From Ruegeria sediminis (GTDB lineage: Bacteria > Pseudomonadota > Alphaproteobacteria > Rhodobacterales > Rhodobacteraceae), in assembly GCF_005938215.1 (NCBI RefSeq), contig NZ_VCPD01000007.1, positions 62,001 through 126,000 of the forward strand: a stretch of 64,000 nt of DNA. Direction: 5' to 3'. Shown piece after piece: positions 47,385 through 58,056 of the stretch. The position numbers were made by a program, and so were the translations under genes. The stretch's first letter is position 1, and every line of letters starts with the position of its first letter. The notes under the pieces were generated by a model. That model was given only the letters and a program-made list of their open reading frames with translations. It ran no database searches and was not told where the DNA came from.

Positions 47385-47431
47385 CCTCGGCGCCGTGTGT
47401 CACAGCCCCCACCCAGTGAGCGGCGCCGAGG
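47385..47431. other. 11-bp inverted repeat in the gap before ggt
   Basis: Perfect arms CCTCGGCGCCG (47385-47395) and CGGCGCCGAGG (47421-47431) around a 25-base loop that holds TGTGTCACA. No T run follows. Downstream lies a possible promoter (TGGACA 47451, TAGGCT 47473). It may be an operator or RNA structure in the ggt leader. Confidence 0.55.
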
Positions 47432-47499
47432 AACTTCTCCCACTCGTCTCTGGACAATCCATCTGAGCGTTCTAGGCTCGTCGCCGTTTACGGGAGAGC

Positions 47500-49083
47500 A
47501 TGGGTATGCGTGATTTTCAATTGCCGGGCCGGTCCGAAGTGTTCGCGACCGAAGGCATGTGCGCAACGTCGCATCCGCTGGCGGCGCTGGCGGCGCTGGA
47601 GATTCTCAGATCCGGCGGCAACGCCATGGATGCGGCGATCGCCGGCGCGGTCCTGCTGGGAATTTGCGAGCCGCAGATGACGGGCATCGGCGGCGATTGC
47701 TTCGTGCTGTACAACCGCCCCGGCGAGACCGAGATCCGGGCCCTCAACGGATCGGGCCGCGCGCCGGCAGCCGCCGAGGCGCAGCCGTTGCGCGATGCGG
47801 GGCTGACCGGCGTGCCGCTGGGCAGCCCGCACGCGGTGACGATCCCCGGCGCCATCGACGCGTTCTGCCACCTGTCCGAGACCGAAGGCCGGCTGGGGCT
47901 GGAGGCGGTGCTGCAACCGGCGATCCACTATGCGGAACGCGGCGTTCCCGTCGCCCCGCGCGTCGCCTTCGACTGGACGAACGGGGCCAATGCGCTGCAG
48001 GGGGCGGCGCGGGATCATTACCTGATCGGCGGCCGGGTTCCGATCGTCGGCCAGATCTTCCGCGCGTCGCAGCAGGCCGAGGTTCTGCGCCGCGTCGCGC
48101 TGCACGGGCGCGACGCCTTCTATACCGGCGAGGTTGCCGAGGACATGGTCGCGACGCTGAACGCGATGGGCGGGGTTCACACGGCCGAGGATTTCGCCGC
48201 GACCCGCTGCACGGAAAGCGCGCCGATCTGCGGCGAGTACCGCGGCGTCGAACTGGTCGAGCACCCGCCCAACGGCCAGGGCGCGACCGCGATCCTGATG
48301 CTCAACATCCTGAGCCATTTCGACATTTCGTCGATGGACCCGCTGGGCGCCGAGCGGGTGCATGTCGAGGCGGAAGCCGCCAAACTGGCCTATGACGCGC
48401 GCAACCGCTTCATCGCCGATCCCGATTACGCCACGCGGATGGAGCAATTCCTGGCCCCCGAAACCGCGGCCCGGCTTGCGGCGCTGATCGACCGGAGAAA
48501 GGCGATGCCCGCCGCCGCGCCGCTGACCGAAGCGGTGCACAAGGACACGGTCTATATCACCGTCGTCGACCGCGACCGGATGGCGGTGTCGCTGATCTAT
48601 TCGATCTTTCACAGCTTCGGCTCGGGGATCGCGTCGGAGAAGTTCGGGATCCTGCTGCAGAACCGCGGCGCGGGGTTCACGCTGGAGCCGGGGCACCCGA
48701 ACGAACTGGCCGGCGGCAAGCGTCCGATGCACACGATCATTCCCGGTTTCCTGCGCGAAAACGGCCGGATCATGATGCCCTTCGGCGTGATGGGCGGCGG
48801 CTATCAGCCCGCCGGCCACGCGCGTTTCCTGACCAATCTCGTCGATGCGGACATGGGCCTGCAGGCGGCGATGGACGCCCCCCGCAGCTTTGCCGACGGC
48901 GGCGTGCTGAAGGTCGAGACCGGCTATCCGGATCTGGTCAGGCAGCAACTGGCCGATCTGGGCCACAGGGTCGAGACGCCGCCCGCGCCCCTGGGCGGCG
49001 CGCAGGCCATCCGCATCTGCAAGAACGGCGTGCTGGAAGCCGCCAGCGATCCGCGCAAGGACGGCTGCGCCCTGGGGTATTGA
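47500..49083 (+). CDS. Gamma-glutamyltransferase family protein (no signal peptide)
   Basis: 527 residues. Ntn-hydrolase that self-cleaves at the catalytic Thr: T350 in HKDTVYIT begins the small subunit. Later SGIASEKFGILLQNRGAGF and GKRPMHTI are typical small-subunit blocks. No signal peptide, so it is cytoplasmic, unlike E. coli Ggt; family members with this trait include oxamate amidohydrolases and cephalosporin acylase-like enzymes, so glutathione may not be its substrate. The start ATG 47500 has GGGAGA before it. Convergent with hspQ. Confidence 0.85.
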   Translation: MGMRDFQLPGRSEVFATEGMCATSHPLAALAALEILRSGGNAMDAAIAGAVLLGICEPQMTGIGGDCFVLYNRPGETEIRALNGSGRAPAAAEAQPLRDAGLTGVPLGSPHAVTIPGAIDAFCHLSETEGRLGLEAVLQPAIHYAERGVPVAPRVAFDWTNGANALQGAARDHYLIGGRVPIVGQIFRASQQAEVLRRVALHGRDAFYTGEVAEDMVATLNAMGGVHTAEDFAATRCTESAPICGEYRGVELVEHPPNGQGATAILMLNILSHFDISSMDPLGAERVHVEAEAAKLAYDARNRFIADPDYATRMEQFLAPETAARLAALIDRRKAMPAAAPLTEAVHKDTVYITVVDRDRMAVSLIYSIFHSFGSGIASEKFGILLQNRGAGFTLEPGHPNELAGGKRPMHTIIPGFLRENGRIMMPFGVMGGGYQPAGHARFLTNLVDADMGLQAAMDAPRSFADGGVLKVETGYPDLVRQQLADLGHRVETPPAPLGGAQAIRICKNGVLEAASDPRKDGCALGY

Positions 49084-49120
49084 CGAGTTACGCCCCCGAA
49101 GAACCTCCGGGCGGTGCCGG

Positions 49121-49447
49121 TCAGTTCAGCTGAAAGTGCAGCGGATAGGCACCGTCCTGGAACGGACCGAACATGTCGGGAATGTCGGGATGATCCAACG
49201 GCTCACCCGAGCGGTCCTCGATCAGGTTCTGCTCCGACACGTAGGCGACGTAATAGGATTGGTCGTTCTCGGCGAGCAGGTGATAATAGGGCTGCTCCTT
49301 TGCCGGACGACTGTCTTCCGGGATCGCCTGATACCACTCTTCGGTATTGGAGAATTCCGGGTCGACATCAAATACCACCCCTCGGAAGGGGTGCTTCTTA
49401 TGACGGACCACCTGGCCCAATGAATACTTGGCACAAGTCTTTAACAT
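49121..49447 (-). CDS. hspQ: Heat shock protein HspQ (YccV-like)
   Basis: 108 residues. Matches the HspQ/hemimethylated-DNA-binding fold: AKYSLGQVVRHKKHPFRGVVFDVDPEF, then EWYQAIPEDSRPAKEQPYYHLLAE and YVSEQNLIED. HspQ in enterobacteria is a heat-induced adaptor for the Lon protease. ATG 49447 (MLKTCAKYS). A 313-base gap holds its control region and that of the lipoprotein on the other strand. Expected to be under heat-shock sigma control, but I see no clear RpoH site. Confidence 0.9.
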   Translation of the reverse strand: MLKTCAKYSLGQVVRHKKHPFRGVVFDVDPEFSNTEEWYQAIPEDSRPAKEQPYYHLLAENDQSYYVAYVSEQNLIEDRSGEPLDHPDIPDMFGPFQDGAYPLHFQLN

Positions 49448-49520
49448 TACACTAGCCCCCAAGCTTCTTAGTACTCTCAAGCGGACCCGGATGTCCAATA
49501 ATTGATCCGAAATACGGGGA

Positions 49521-49543
49521 AACAGTCTGTGAACTTGACTGTT
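49521..49543. promoter_or_regulatory. 7-bp inverted repeat between hspQ and the lipoprotein gene
   Basis: AACAGTC-N9-GACTGTT. Lies in the 313-base gap (49448-49760) between the two divergent genes. Spacing suits a dimeric regulator. The rest of the gap shows no other clear signal. Confidence 0.4.
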
Positions 49544-49760
49544 ACAGTGCCCGGAATCGCGGCTTGCTGCGCCCCGCGGGAAACCGTCCGGCAGCCCCCG
49601 CAGTCGCCTGTCGCCGGGGCGCTTGCCAGAACAGGCGCGGGCTTGTCAATGCGGCGGGTTGCCGAAAAACAGACGCTTCCGGCTATGGTTCTGTAACGAT
49701 TGTGATTTCCACAGTCCCCGAAATGCGTTAGAATGCCTGCAAAAAAAGGGCAAGAGGCAG

Positions 49761-50342
49761 ATGAGCAGATCTCTTTGCGCGTTGGTGGCGGTGCTGATTC
49801 TGGCATCCTGTGGTGGCGGGTCCAAGACTCCGCCAAGCAATCTCAATGATGCCTGCAGCATCGCCAAGCAGCGCCCGGACTACATCAAGGCATTCCAGAA
49901 CACCGAACGCAAATGGGGCGTTCCGGTCCATGTCCAGATGGCGACGATCTATCAGGAGAGCAAGTACCGGCACGATGCGCGCACGCCGCACAAGTTCGTG
50001 CTGGGGGTGATCCCGATGGGCCGCCAGAGCAGCGCCTACGGGTTCAGTCAGGCGCTGGACGGGACGTGGGAGCAGTACCAGAAGGAGACCGGCAAGCGGC
50101 GGGCCAAGCGCGACCGCATCCGCGACGCCTCGGACTTCATGGGCTGGTACATGAACAAGACCTGGGAAAAGAACGGCATTCACCCGAGCGACACCCGCAA
50201 CCAGTACCTGGCCTATCACGAGGGTCATGCCGGCTACGCCCGCGGCTCGTACAACGCCAAATCCTGGCTGCTGCGGGTCGCCGACAACGTCGATGCGCGG
50301 GCCGAGCTATACCGCCAGCAGCTGGCGTTCTGCGGCTACTGA
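49761..50342 (+). CDS. Lipoprotein with lytic transglycosylase-like (SLT) fold
   Basis: 193 residues. Lipobox LASC with lipidated Cys 17, so it is likely in the outer membrane. The body has the lysozyme-like SLT layout: ATIYQESKY with the catalytic Glu E66, a SAYGFSQALDGTWEQY loop and YLAYHEGHAGYARGSY near the end. Cleaves murein beta-1,4 bonds. ATG 49761 has AGAGGC before it. Convergent with lolA (22 bases apart). Confidence 0.87.
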   Translation: MSRSLCALVAVLILASCGGGSKTPPSNLNDACSIAKQRPDYIKAFQNTERKWGVPVHVQMATIYQESKYRHDARTPHKFVLGVIPMGRQSSAYGFSQALDGTWEQYQKETGKRRAKRDRIRDASDFMGWYMNKTWEKNGIHPSDTRNQYLAYHEGHAGYARGSYNAKSWLLRVADNVDARAELYRQQLAFCGY

Positions 50343-50364
50343 GTTCGGCAAGGTTCCGGGCGTC

Positions 50365-50961
50365 TCAGCGTTTGGTGGCGACGCCCGGCTCTCCGTCCAC
50401 GAACAGGTTCTGGTTGTAGCTGTTGCCCTTGGTCAGCGGCCCGAGGATCACCGTCGTGCGCGTGCCGCCGCCGTCATGCACCACCCATTTGCGCAGTTCG
50501 ACCGGATCGCCGGTGAACATCAGCTCGATCTTGCCGTATTCGGGGTTCTTGGGGTCCTGCGCCGTCACCACGGTCGAGGTGCCGTCGAAATCGTGCCCGA
50601 CGACCATGTTGGCCTGTCCCAGGTCAACCCGCCGCGCCAGAACGATCGACAGCGGCGTCTTTCTGAGCGGATATTGCTCGGGCGGCTGGTTCGACTTGGG
50701 GTCATGGATGATGACCGTCCCGCCCTTGGCGACGACCACGGCCTGCTCGGGCGGATCGTATTCGAACCGCATCCGGCCGGGGCGCTGCAGCCACAGCTTG
50801 CCTGTGCTGAGCGAGCCGTCATCGTTGACCTGCGTGAAGGTGGTCTCGACGGTGGTCAGGCCGTTGAGATAGTTGGAAATCGCGGAGAGCGGCAGCTTGT
50901 CTGCGGCCCAGGCGGCAGGCGCCGCCAGCGAGAGCGCGAAGGCGAGAATGATCTGTTTCAT
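50365..50961 (-). CDS. lolA: Outer-membrane lipoprotein carrier protein LolA
   Basis: 198 residues. Periplasmic shuttle of lipoproteins from LolCDE to the outer membrane. Signal peptide ends AAWA|AD. Half-barrel pattern: FTQVNDDGSLSTGKLWLQRPGRMRFEY with the RPGRMRFEYDPP signature. It lies 41 bases downstream of ftsK on the same strand. Confidence 0.93.
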   Translation of the reverse strand: MKQIILAFALSLAAPAAWAADKLPLSAISNYLNGLTTVETTFTQVNDDGSLSTGKLWLQRPGRMRFEYDPPEQAVVVAKGGTVIIHDPKSNQPPEQYPLRKTPLSIVLARRVDLGQANMVVGHDFDGTSTVVTAQDPKNPEYGKIELMFTGDPVELRKWVVHDGGGTRTTVILGPLTKGNSYNQNLFVDGEPGVATKR

Positions 50962-51002
50962 GCGAGTCCAGATAGGCGCTCTGCCCCCGTTTGGGAATGG
51001 GC

Positions 51003-53927
51003 TTACTGCTCGGGCACGAGAATTTCACGCTTGCCGACGTGGTTGGCCGCCGAGACGACGCCCTCTTCCTCCATCTGCTCGACCAGGCGCGCGGCCTTGT
51101 TGTAGCCGATGGCGAGTTTCCGCTGGATGTAGGAGGTCGAACACTTGCGGTCCTTGATGACGATGGCGACGGCGGTGTCGTAGAGCGCATCTTCGCCGTC
51201 GGTGTTGCCGCCGGTGTTCAGGCCCAGCACCGCGTCGATGTCGTCGGCCTTGTCCTCGTCCGGCCCCTCGACCACCCCACCCAGATAGTCCGGCGGCCCG
51301 AACTGCTTGAGGTGGTTCACCACTTCCTCGACCTCTTCATCCGACACGAAGGGGCCGTGGCAGCGGGTGATCTTGGCGCCGCCCGCCATGTAGAGCATGT
51401 CGCCCTGCCCCAGCAGCTGCTCGGCGCCCATTTCGCCCAGGATCGTGCGGCTGTCGACCTTGGAGGTGACCTGGAACGAGATCCGGGTCGGGAAGTTGGC
51501 CTTGATGGTGCCGGTGATCACGTCCACCGACGGGCGCTGCGTCGCCATGATGAGGTGGATGCCGCTGGCCCGCGCCATCTGCGCCAGGCGCTGGATGCAG
51601 GCCTCGATCTCCTTGCCCGCGACCATCATCAGGTCGGCCATCTCGTCGACGATGACGACGATGTAGGGCATGGCCCTGGGTTCGAATTCCTCGGTCTCGA
51701 AGACCGGTTCTCCGGTGTCGTCGTCGAACCCGGTCTGCACCGTGCGGCTGAACATCTCGCCCTTGGACAGCGCCTCCTTCACGCGGCCGTTGTAGCCGGC
51801 GATGTTGCGCACGCCCATCTTGGACATCTTGCGATAGCGGTCCTCCATCTCGCCCACGACCCATTTCAGGGCGACGACCGCCTTTTTCGGGTCGGTGACC
51901 ACGGGCGACAGCAGGTGCGGGATGCCGTCATAGACGGAAAGTTCCAGCATCTTGGGGTCGATCATGATCAGCCGGCATTCCTCGGGTGTCAGCTTGTAGA
52001 GCAGCGACAGGATCATGGTGTTGATCGCCACCGACTTGCCCGAGCCGGTGGTCCCGGCAATCAGCAGGTGGGGCATCTTGGCGAGGTTGGCCACGACCGA
52101 GCCGCCGCCGATATCCTTGCCCAGCGCCAGCGGCAGGGCGTGGTTGCCGTCGCCGAAATCGCGGCTGGCGAGGATTTCGCGCAGCACCACCATCTCGCGG
52201 TTCTCGTTGGGCAGCTCGATGCCGATGACCGAGCGGCCCGGCACGGTGGAAACCCGCGCCGACAGCGCCGACATCGAACGGGCGATGTCGTCGGCCAGGC
52301 CGATCACGCGGCTTGCCTTGAGGCCTGGCGCCGGTTCGAGTTCGTACATGGTGACGACGGGACCGGGGCGAACGCTGACGATCTCGCCCTTGACGCCATA
52401 GTCGTCCAGCACGTTTTCGAGCATCCGCGCGTTTTCTTCCAGCGCCTCGTCGCTGAGGTGGTGGCGCTGGATCGCGGCGGGATTGGACAGCAGGCTGAGG
52501 GGCGGCAGTTCGAAATCCGCGGCGTTGTCCTCGAAGGACAGGCCGGGCTGCGCCTCTTCCTGCGCCCGGCGGGACGGCTGCGGCGCGCGGCGCACCGGCT
52601 GGGCCACGACCGGCTTGCGCGGCTCGGCCACCGGGATCGACATGGCCGGCCGGGGCGGCACCTGCGGCAGCGGCCCGTCATCGTCGTCGAACACGTCGCC
52701 GGCGTCGAAATCGTCCTCGGAAAAGGCGTCGGGCTGGTGCGCCGCCTCGGGCTGCGCCCGGTCGGCGGCTGCGGCCGGTCTGGCCGAGACCGGCGGCTCG
52801 GGCGGCAGCGTGGCCGCGCCGGCGGTCAGCGGCGGTTCGGGCGGCAGGTGTCCGCGCCGCGTCGTGTCGAGCACCAGCGGCTCCGGGCCGCGTCCGCGGC
52901 CCTTGGTCAGGGGGCGGGCCGGATCGGGCGCAGGGGCCATGACGCCGGCGGCGACCTTGCGGCTTTGGACGGCCGCGGCGATCTTGGAGCGGATGCGGTC
53001 GTCGCCTGGCATCTCGTCATAGCCCTGCACCGGCGCGCGCTCGACCAGTTCCGGCTGCGGCAGCGGCTCGGGGCGGCGGATCATAGCGGGCATCCGGGCC
53101 AGCAGCCCGGTTTTCGGCGCGGGCGCGGGACGTTCCGGAACCGGCGCCTCGAACAGCGGTTCGGCATAGGCGACATCGTCGTCGGTCGCGAAATCGGCGG
53201 GCATCCTGCGGGCGGCCTTGCGTTCGGACCATTGGGCGCGGCGGTCGCGAGCGGCCTGGGCGGTGGCTGCGGCCCCGCGGCCCAGGAGCTGCATCAGCAG
53301 GTCATAGGCCATCACCAGCCCCAACAGGAAGGCGCGGAACCCGCGCCGGACGTCGGCCATGGTGAAGCCCAGCACGAAGATTCCCAGCGCGACCATTCCC
53401 GCCGCCATCGTCAGCGACATCAGCTTGACCATGAAATGCGACGAGATCGGCAGCAGCGTCAGCAACGCGCCCATCACGGTGTCGCCGAACAGCCCGCCCA
53501 GCCCGTAGCTGTGCGTCGCGCGCCATTCGGCGCCCGGAACCAGCGTGGCGGCATAGACCGACACCACCGCGATCCAGATCGGCGCGAAGATCAGGCGGGC
53601 GATCGCGCGGTCCTCGCCGCGATGCAGGGCAAAGCGCACGCCCCAGGCGATCAGCACCAGCGCGATGCCCCAGCTGCCCCAGCCGACGATCATGAACAGG
53701 GGCGCCGCGATCGAGGCGCCGATCCGGCCCATCCAGTTCTGCACCGGCGCGTCGGTCGAGACCATCCAGTTCGGATCGTCCGGCGTGTAGGAGCCGATCA
53801 TCGCGGCGGCGGCCAAGCCCAGAAGGATCAGCAGGATGCCGATCAGTTCCTTGCCTCGCTTTTCGATCGCCGCCTGCATGTTGCTGTCCAGCAGCGGGTC
53901 GCGGTTACGCGCGTTGTATGATGCCAT
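51003..53927 (-). CDS. ftsK: DNA translocase FtsK
   Basis: 974 residues. Septal DNA pump. N-terminal domain with four hydrophobic helices (about 25-200), then a Pro/Ala-rich linker (about 220-470), and a C-terminal RecA-type motor: Walker [10 protein letters not shown] near residue 630, DEMADLMM Walker B, and the winged-helix gamma domain at the end ([20 protein letters not shown]) that reads KOPS sites. ATG 53927 has GAGGGT upstream. The upstream frame to 54101 is antisense to the neighbour gene. 14 bases from the aminotransferase. Confidence 0.95.
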   Translation of the reverse strand: MASYNARNRDPLLDSNMQAAIEKRGKELIGILLILLGLAAAAMIGSYTPDDPNWMVSTDAPVQNWMGRIGASIAAPLFMIVGWGSWGIALVLIAWGVRFALHRGEDRAIARLIFAPIWIAVVSVYAATLVPGAEWRATHSYGLGGLFGDTVMGALLTLLPISSHFMVKLMSLTMAAGMVALGIFVLGFTMADVRRGFRAFLLGLVMAYDLLMQLLGRGAAATAQAARDRRAQWSERKAARRMPADFATDDDVAYAEPLFEAPVPERPAPAPKTGLLARMPAMIRRPEPLPQPELVERAPVQGYDEMPGDDRIRSKIAAAVQSRKVAAGVMAPAPDPARPLTKGRGRGPEPLVLDTTRRGHLPPEPPLTAGAATLPPEPPVSARPAAAADRAQPEAAHQPDAFSEDDFDAGDVFDDDDGPLPQVPPRPAMSIPVAEPRKPVVAQPVRRAPQPSRRAQEEAQPGLSFEDNAADFELPPLSLLSNPAAIQRHHLSDEALEENARMLENVLDDYGVKGEIVSVRPGPVVTMYELEPAPGLKASRVIGLADDIARSMSALSARVSTVPGRSVIGIELPNENREMVVLREILASRDFGDGNHALPLALGKDIGGGSVVANLAKMPHLLIAGTTGSGKSVAINTMILSLLYKLTPEECRLIMIDPKMLELSVYDGIPHLLSPVVTDPKKAVVALKWVVGEMEDRYRKMSKMGVRNIAGYNGRVKEALSKGEMFSRTVQTGFDDDTGEPVFETEEFEPRAMPYIVVIVDEMADLMMVAGKEIEACIQRLAQMARASGIHLIMATQRPSVDVITGTIKANFPTRISFQVTSKVDSRTILGEMGAEQLLGQGDMLYMAGGAKITRCHGPFVSDEEVEEVVNHLKQFGPPDYLGGVVEGPDEDKADDIDAVLGLNTGGNTDGEDALYDTAVAIVIKDRKCSTSYIQRKLAIGYNKAARLVEQMEEEGVVSAANHVGKREILVPEQ

Positions 53928-53941
53928 GCTACCCTCGTACC

Positions 53942-55123
53942 TTACCCGTAGATGCAGTCGCGGAGCGTGTTCAGCCCGCGCTGCAACTCTGTTTTTGGGG
54001 CCACCATCGCGACCCTTATGTATCCTTCGCCCGGGTTCTGCCCCGGTTTTCCCTGCGCGAGATAGGCGCCCGGCAGAACCCGGACCCCGGTTTCGCGCCA
54101 CAGCTTCAGCGCCGCCTGTTCACCGTCATCCACCGGCAGCCAGAGGAAGAACCCCGCCTCGGGCGGCATGTAGCCCTGCACCCCGGCAAAGACCTGGTCC
54201 GCGATGCGGTATTTTTCCTGATAGAAGGCGCGGTTTTCCTCGACATGCGTCTCGTCGGCCCAGACCCGGGCGGCGGCGGCCTGCAGCGGCGACGGCAGCG
54301 GCGCGCCGGAATAGGCCCGCAGCTGCTTGACCCGCCGGATCGAGTCCGGCCCGCCCGCGATCAGACCCGACCGCAGGCCCGCCAGGTTCGAGCGTTTCGA
54401 GAGCGAGTTGAACAGCGTGATCCGCTCGGGGTCCGCGCCCAGCTCCTGCGCCACGGTCAGGACGCCGACAGGGGGCGCGTCGCGGTAGATCTCGGAATAG
54501 CATTCGTCGGCGAAGATGCGGAAATCGTAGCGTTCGGCCAGCCGGATCAGCCCCTCCCAGTAGTCGCGCGGCGCGACCGCGCCCTGCGGGTTGGCGGGCG
54601 AGCAGATATAGGCGACGGCGGTGCGATTCAGCACATCCTCGGGCAGGCCGGCGTAATCCGGCAGGTGCCCGGTGGCGGCGGTCGCCGGCACGAAATGCGG
54701 CTCGGCCCCGACCGAGATCGAAGCGACCATGTAGACCTGGTAGAACGGGTTGGGGCAGAGAACGATGGGCCGCCGGCCGTTCTTCTGCTCGGGGCAGAGC
54801 GCCATTGCGGCGTTGTAGAGCCCCTCGCGCGTGCCGTTCAGCGCCATCACGTTGGTGTCGGGATCCATCTCGACGCCGTAGCGGCGCCGGATCCAGCCGG
54901 TGATGGCGCGGCGCAATTCCGGGGTTCCGTCATTGTCGGGATAGCTCTGGAAGCCGGCTGCGTTCTCGTTGATGACATCGGTGACCCAGGCGGGAAAGGC
55001 GTGTTTCGGCTCGCCGATGGTCATATGCACGACATCTCCGCCCGGCTCGTGATGGTCGAGCAGGGCGCGAAGACGCGGAAATGCATAAGGCGGTAGGTTC
55101 GAGAACCGCTCGGGAAAATTCAT
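53942..55123 (-). CDS. Class I/II pyridoxal-phosphate aminotransferase (DapC-like)
   Basis: 393 residues. Fold type I. The Schiff-base Lys is about K243 in [15 protein letters not shown]. Blocks [21 protein letters not shown] and [10 protein letters not shown] follow the family. Closest recall is N-succinyldiaminopimelate aminotransferase (DapC) or alanine-type transferases. Substrate not certain. Precedes ftsK by 14 bases, so it is co-transcribed with ftsK and lolA. Confidence 0.85.
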   Translation of the reverse strand: MNFPERFSNLPPYAFPRLRALLDHHEPGGDVVHMTIGEPKHAFPAWVTDVINENAAGFQSYPDNDGTPELRRAITGWIRRRYGVEMDPDTNVMALNGTREGLYNAAMALCPEQKNGRRPIVLCPNPFYQVYMVASISVGAEPHFVPATAATGHLPDYAGLPEDVLNRTAVAYICSPANPQGAVAPRDYWEGLIRLAERYDFRIFADECYSEIYRDAPPVGVLTVAQELGADPERITLFNSLSKRSNLAGLRSGLIAGGPDSIRRVKQLRAYSGAPLPSPLQAAAARVWADETHVEENRAFYQEKYRIADQVFAGVQGYMPPEAGFFLWLPVDDGEQAALKLWRETGVRVLPGAYLAQGKPGQNPGEGYIRVAMVAPKTELQRGLNTLRDCIYG

Positions 55124-55231
55124 AACAACTGCCTCAGTGCCGGGATCATGGACGCCCCGTTATCCCTCAAGTTACAGACCGTGCCCCGTTTCGTCCAGAC
55201 AAAGCGGTGCCGAAACAGGGGATTGTGGCAT

Positions 55232-56560
55232 TCAGGTCAGCGCCTTTTCGGCCGCCGCGCCCAGCCGCAACAGCGCCTCTTCCGAGTCCGGATGGCCCAG
55301 CAGCATCAACCCGCAGCCCGGCGTCCCGGTGGGCAGGGTAAGGGCCGCGAGCCCCATCAGGTTGCCGATCCGGGTGTTGCGCAGGGCCAGCAGGTTTTCG
55401 GTGACGTAATAGTCGTGATCGCTTGTCAGCCGCTCGAGGTTCGGCGGCATGGTCACGGCGGTCGGGGCCAGAACGGCGTCGAAGCCGGCGGTGGCCGCGT
55501 CCCAGGCGGCCCGCGCGGCCTCGAGCTTGGCCCAGGCGGCCACGTAATCGGGCCCGGCGACCGTCCGGCCGGCCCGGAACCGTTCGAGGATCTCGGGGAA
55601 CATGGCGCCCGGATTCGCCTCGATCACCTCGCGCCACAGGCCATAGGCCTCGGTGGTGTAGAGCACGCCGGACAGGGCAACCGCATCGGGCAGTTCGGGC
55701 ACCTTCAGGGGGACGATCTCGGCCCCGGCCGCCGCCAGGCGCCGCAGCGCCTCGTCGTGGGCGCTGCCGGGCGTGTCGCGCAGGTCGTCCCGCGCCACCG
55801 TCTGCAGATCGGCAAAGCGGCGGCCCCGCAGGCTTGCGCCGCGCAGATCGGCGGGCGTGCCGCCTTCGAGCAGCGCCAGCATCTGCGCCGCGTCCTCGAC
55901 CGACCGGGCCAGCGGGCCGACGGTGTCGAATTTCAGGCAGAGCGGCACCACGCCCTCGAGGCTGAGCCGGCCCGAGGTGGTCTTGAGCCCGACCAGATCG
56001 TTCCAGGCTGCAGGGATGCGCACCGAGCCGCCGGTATCCGACCCGATGCCACAGGCGGCGAGGCCGAAGGCGACCGAGGCCGCCGCACCCGAGGAGGAAC
56101 CGCCGGGGACCGCCGCCTCGTCGTTGACGCAGGGCGGCGTCTGGGTAACCGGGTTCAGACCCAGCCCGGAAAAGGCCAGTTCGCTCATATGCGTCTTGCC
56201 CAGGCAGACCGCCCCCAGCGCGGTGGCGTTGCGGACCACCGCGGCGTCGGATTCGGGCACCCGGTCCTTCAGCAGGGCCGAGCCCGCCTCGGTCGCGATC
56301 CCGGCGGTGTCGAACAGGTCCTTCCAGCTGACCGGAACCCCGTCCAGAAGCGAGCGGCGCAGTCCCAGCTTGGCGCGTTCGCGCGCGGCCATCGCCTCGG
56401 CCCGGGCGCGGTCGTGGGTGACGCGGGCATAGATGCGGTCGCGGTGCGGATGGGCGTCGATGGCAGACAGGTAGCACTCGGCCAGGTCGACCGGGTCGAT
56501 CCGCCCAGCGCCGATTTCACGGCCCAGATCGCTTGCCGTCATCACCAGCCAGTCCTGCAT
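55232..56560 (-). CDS. Amidase signature family protein
   Basis: 442 residues. Ser-cisSer-Lys triad: K80 in VSWKDLF, S155 in PGGSSSGAAAS and the nucleophile S179 in GSDTGGSVRIPA. All residues present, so it is an active amidase, substrate unknown. ATG 56560; divergent from the UbiH gene. The 108-base gap to the aminotransferase gene shows nothing. Not an Asp/Glu-tRNA amidotransferase subunit, as GatB and GatC are absent. Confidence 0.88.
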   Translation of the reverse strand: MQDWLVMTASDLGREIGAGRIDPVDLAECYLSAIDAHPHRDRIYARVTHDRARAEAMAARERAKLGLRRSLLDGVPVSWKDLFDTAGIATEAGSALLKDRVPESDAAVVRNATALGAVCLGKTHMSELAFSGLGLNPVTQTPPCVNDEAAVPGGSSSGAAASVAFGLAACGIGSDTGGSVRIPAAWNDLVGLKTTSGRLSLEGVVPLCLKFDTVGPLARSVEDAAQMLALLEGGTPADLRGASLRGRRFADLQTVARDDLRDTPGSAHDEALRRLAAAGAEIVPLKVPELPDAVALSGVLYTTEAYGLWREVIEANPGAMFPEILERFRAGRTVAGPDYVAAWAKLEAARAAWDAATAGFDAVLAPTAVTMPPNLERLTSDHDYYVTENLLALRNTRIGNLMGLAALTLPTGTPGCGLMLLGHPDSEEALLRLGAAAEKALT

Positions 56561-56647
56561 CGCCGCCTCCGCGTTTTTTCGATCTTCGCGACGGTAGCGA
56601 CAGGACTGCGCATGGACAATCCCGAAAGGTCGCGCATATTGCAGGCC

Positions 56648-57874
56648 ATGGAAAAGGTTTCGGATATCCTGATCGTGGGCGGCGGCCTGAACGGCCCTGC
56701 CCTTGCCCTGGCACTGGCGCAGACCGGCCATTCGGTGACGGTGGTCGACGCGCTGGCCGAGAAGGTGCGCAAGAACGCGGCCTTCGACGGGCGCGCCTAT
56801 GCGCTGGCGCTGGCCTCGCAGCGGCTGCTGCGGGCGGTGGGAGTCTGGGACCGGGTGACCGATCAGGCGCAGCCGATGCTGGAAATCAAGGTGACGGACG
56901 GCCATGCGGGCGCCGGGCCGTCGCCGTTCTTCATGCATTTCGACCATGCCGAGATCGAGGAAGGCCCGATGGGCTACATGGTCGAGGACCGCCACCTGCG
57001 GCGGGCGTTCCTGGAGGCCATGGCCGAGGAGAAGGCGATCACCCAGATCAGCGGCAGATCGGTGGTGGCGCAGGACACCGATGCCGGCGGCGTGACCGTG
57101 ACGCTGGATGACGGATCCGCGCTGCGCGGGCGGCTGCTGGTGGGCTGCGACGGTCGCGGCAGCGGCACGGCGCAGCGCGCCGGGATCAGGCGCACCGGCT
57201 GGGATTACGGCCAGACGGCGCTGGTCTGCGCCATTGCGCATGAGTTGCCACATCACGGCATCGCGCATCAGTTCTTCATGCCGCCGGGTCCGCTGGCGAT
57301 CCTGCCGCTGACCGGCAACCGCAGTTCGATCGTGTGGAGCGAGCGCAGCGAGATGGCGCATCGCATCAACGCCATGTCCGACGCCGACTATCTGCAGATC
57401 CTGCGCCCGCGATTTGGCGATTTCCTGGGCGAGATCAGCCTGGAGGGCAAGCGGTTCACATATCCGCTGAACCTGACCATCGCCAATTCCTTCGTCGGCG
57501 AGCGGCTGGCGCTGGTGGGCGACGCCGCGCACGGGATGCACCCGATCGCGGGCCAGGGCCTGAACGCCGGGCTGCGCGACGTGGGCGCCCTGGCCGAGGT
57601 GCTGACGCTGGCCGGGCGGCGCGGCGAGGATATCGGATCGACCGGAGTTCTGGAGCGGTACCAGGAGTGGCGGCGCTTCGACACCGCCACGCTGGCGCTG
57701 GCCACGGATCTGTTCAACAGGCTGTTTTCCAACGACAATCCCATTCTTCGGCTGGGCCGCGACATCGGCATGGGGATCGTCGGTTCGCTGCCGTCGCTGC
57801 GGCGCGGTTTCGTCCGCGAGGCCGCCGGGCTGACCGGGGATCTGCCGAAACTGCTGCAGGGCCGCGCGATCTAG
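56648..57874 (+). CDS. UbiH/UbiF-family FAD monooxygenase (ubiquinone biosynthesis-type)
   Basis: 408 residues. Class A flavin hydroxylase: [13 protein letters not shown] dinucleotide motif, a DG motif (GCDGRGSGT) at about residue 172, and the second FAD loop [21 protein letters not shown] near 293. Probably hydroxylates a ubiquinone ring. ATG 56648 has a weak AGG two bases before it; ATG 56612 has a better site, but its extra 12 codons use rare codons such as ATA and AGG. Its stop shares CTAG with Trm112. Confidence 0.88.
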   Translation: MEKVSDILIVGGGLNGPALALALAQTGHSVTVVDALAEKVRKNAAFDGRAYALALASQRLLRAVGVWDRVTDQAQPMLEIKVTDGHAGAGPSPFFMHFDHAEIEEGPMGYMVEDRHLRRAFLEAMAEEKAITQISGRSVVAQDTDAGGVTVTLDDGSALRGRLLVGCDGRGSGTAQRAGIRRTGWDYGQTALVCAIAHELPHHGIAHQFFMPPGPLAILPLTGNRSSIVWSERSEMAHRINAMSDADYLQILRPRFGDFLGEISLEGKRFTYPLNLTIANSFVGERLALVGDAAHGMHPIAGQGLNAGLRDVGALAEVLTLAGRRGEDIGSTGVLERYQEWRRFDTATLALATDLFNRLFSNDNPILRLGRDIGMGIVGSLPSLRRGFVREAAGLTGDLPKLLQGRAI

Positions 57875-58056
57875 TCGAGCTTGCGGGCCTCGTCCACCAA
57901 CATGACCGGGATGCCGTTGCGGATCGGAAAGGCAAGACCGGCCGCCTTGGACAACAACTCCTGCCGCTCGGCGTCGTATTCCAGCGTCGTGTGCGTCTGC
58001 GGGCAGATCAACGCTTCGAGCATCCGGCGGTCGAAGGCCGGGTGGGGTTCGGTCAT
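57871..58056 (-). CDS. Trm112-like small zinc-ribbon protein
   Basis: 61 residues: [21 protein letters not shown] then [20 protein letters not shown] short form of the Trm112 fold with one visible Cys, so the zinc site appears reduced. Trm112 partners with methyltransferases in eukaryotes; bacterial function unknown. ATGA overlap with the LON gene upstream. Confidence 0.85.
   Translation of the reverse strand: MTEPHPAFDRRMLEALICPQTHTTLEYDAERQELLSKAAGLAFPIRNGIPVMLVDEARKLD

Noticed and set aside
47372..47566. 64-codon minus frame in the gap before ggt
   Set aside because: It overlaps the ggt start, has no ribosome site and includes the inverted repeat; better explained as structure.
50991..53921. 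976-codon open frame opposite ftsK
   Set aside because: Antisense shadow of ftsK with His/Asp/Arg repeats and no domain.
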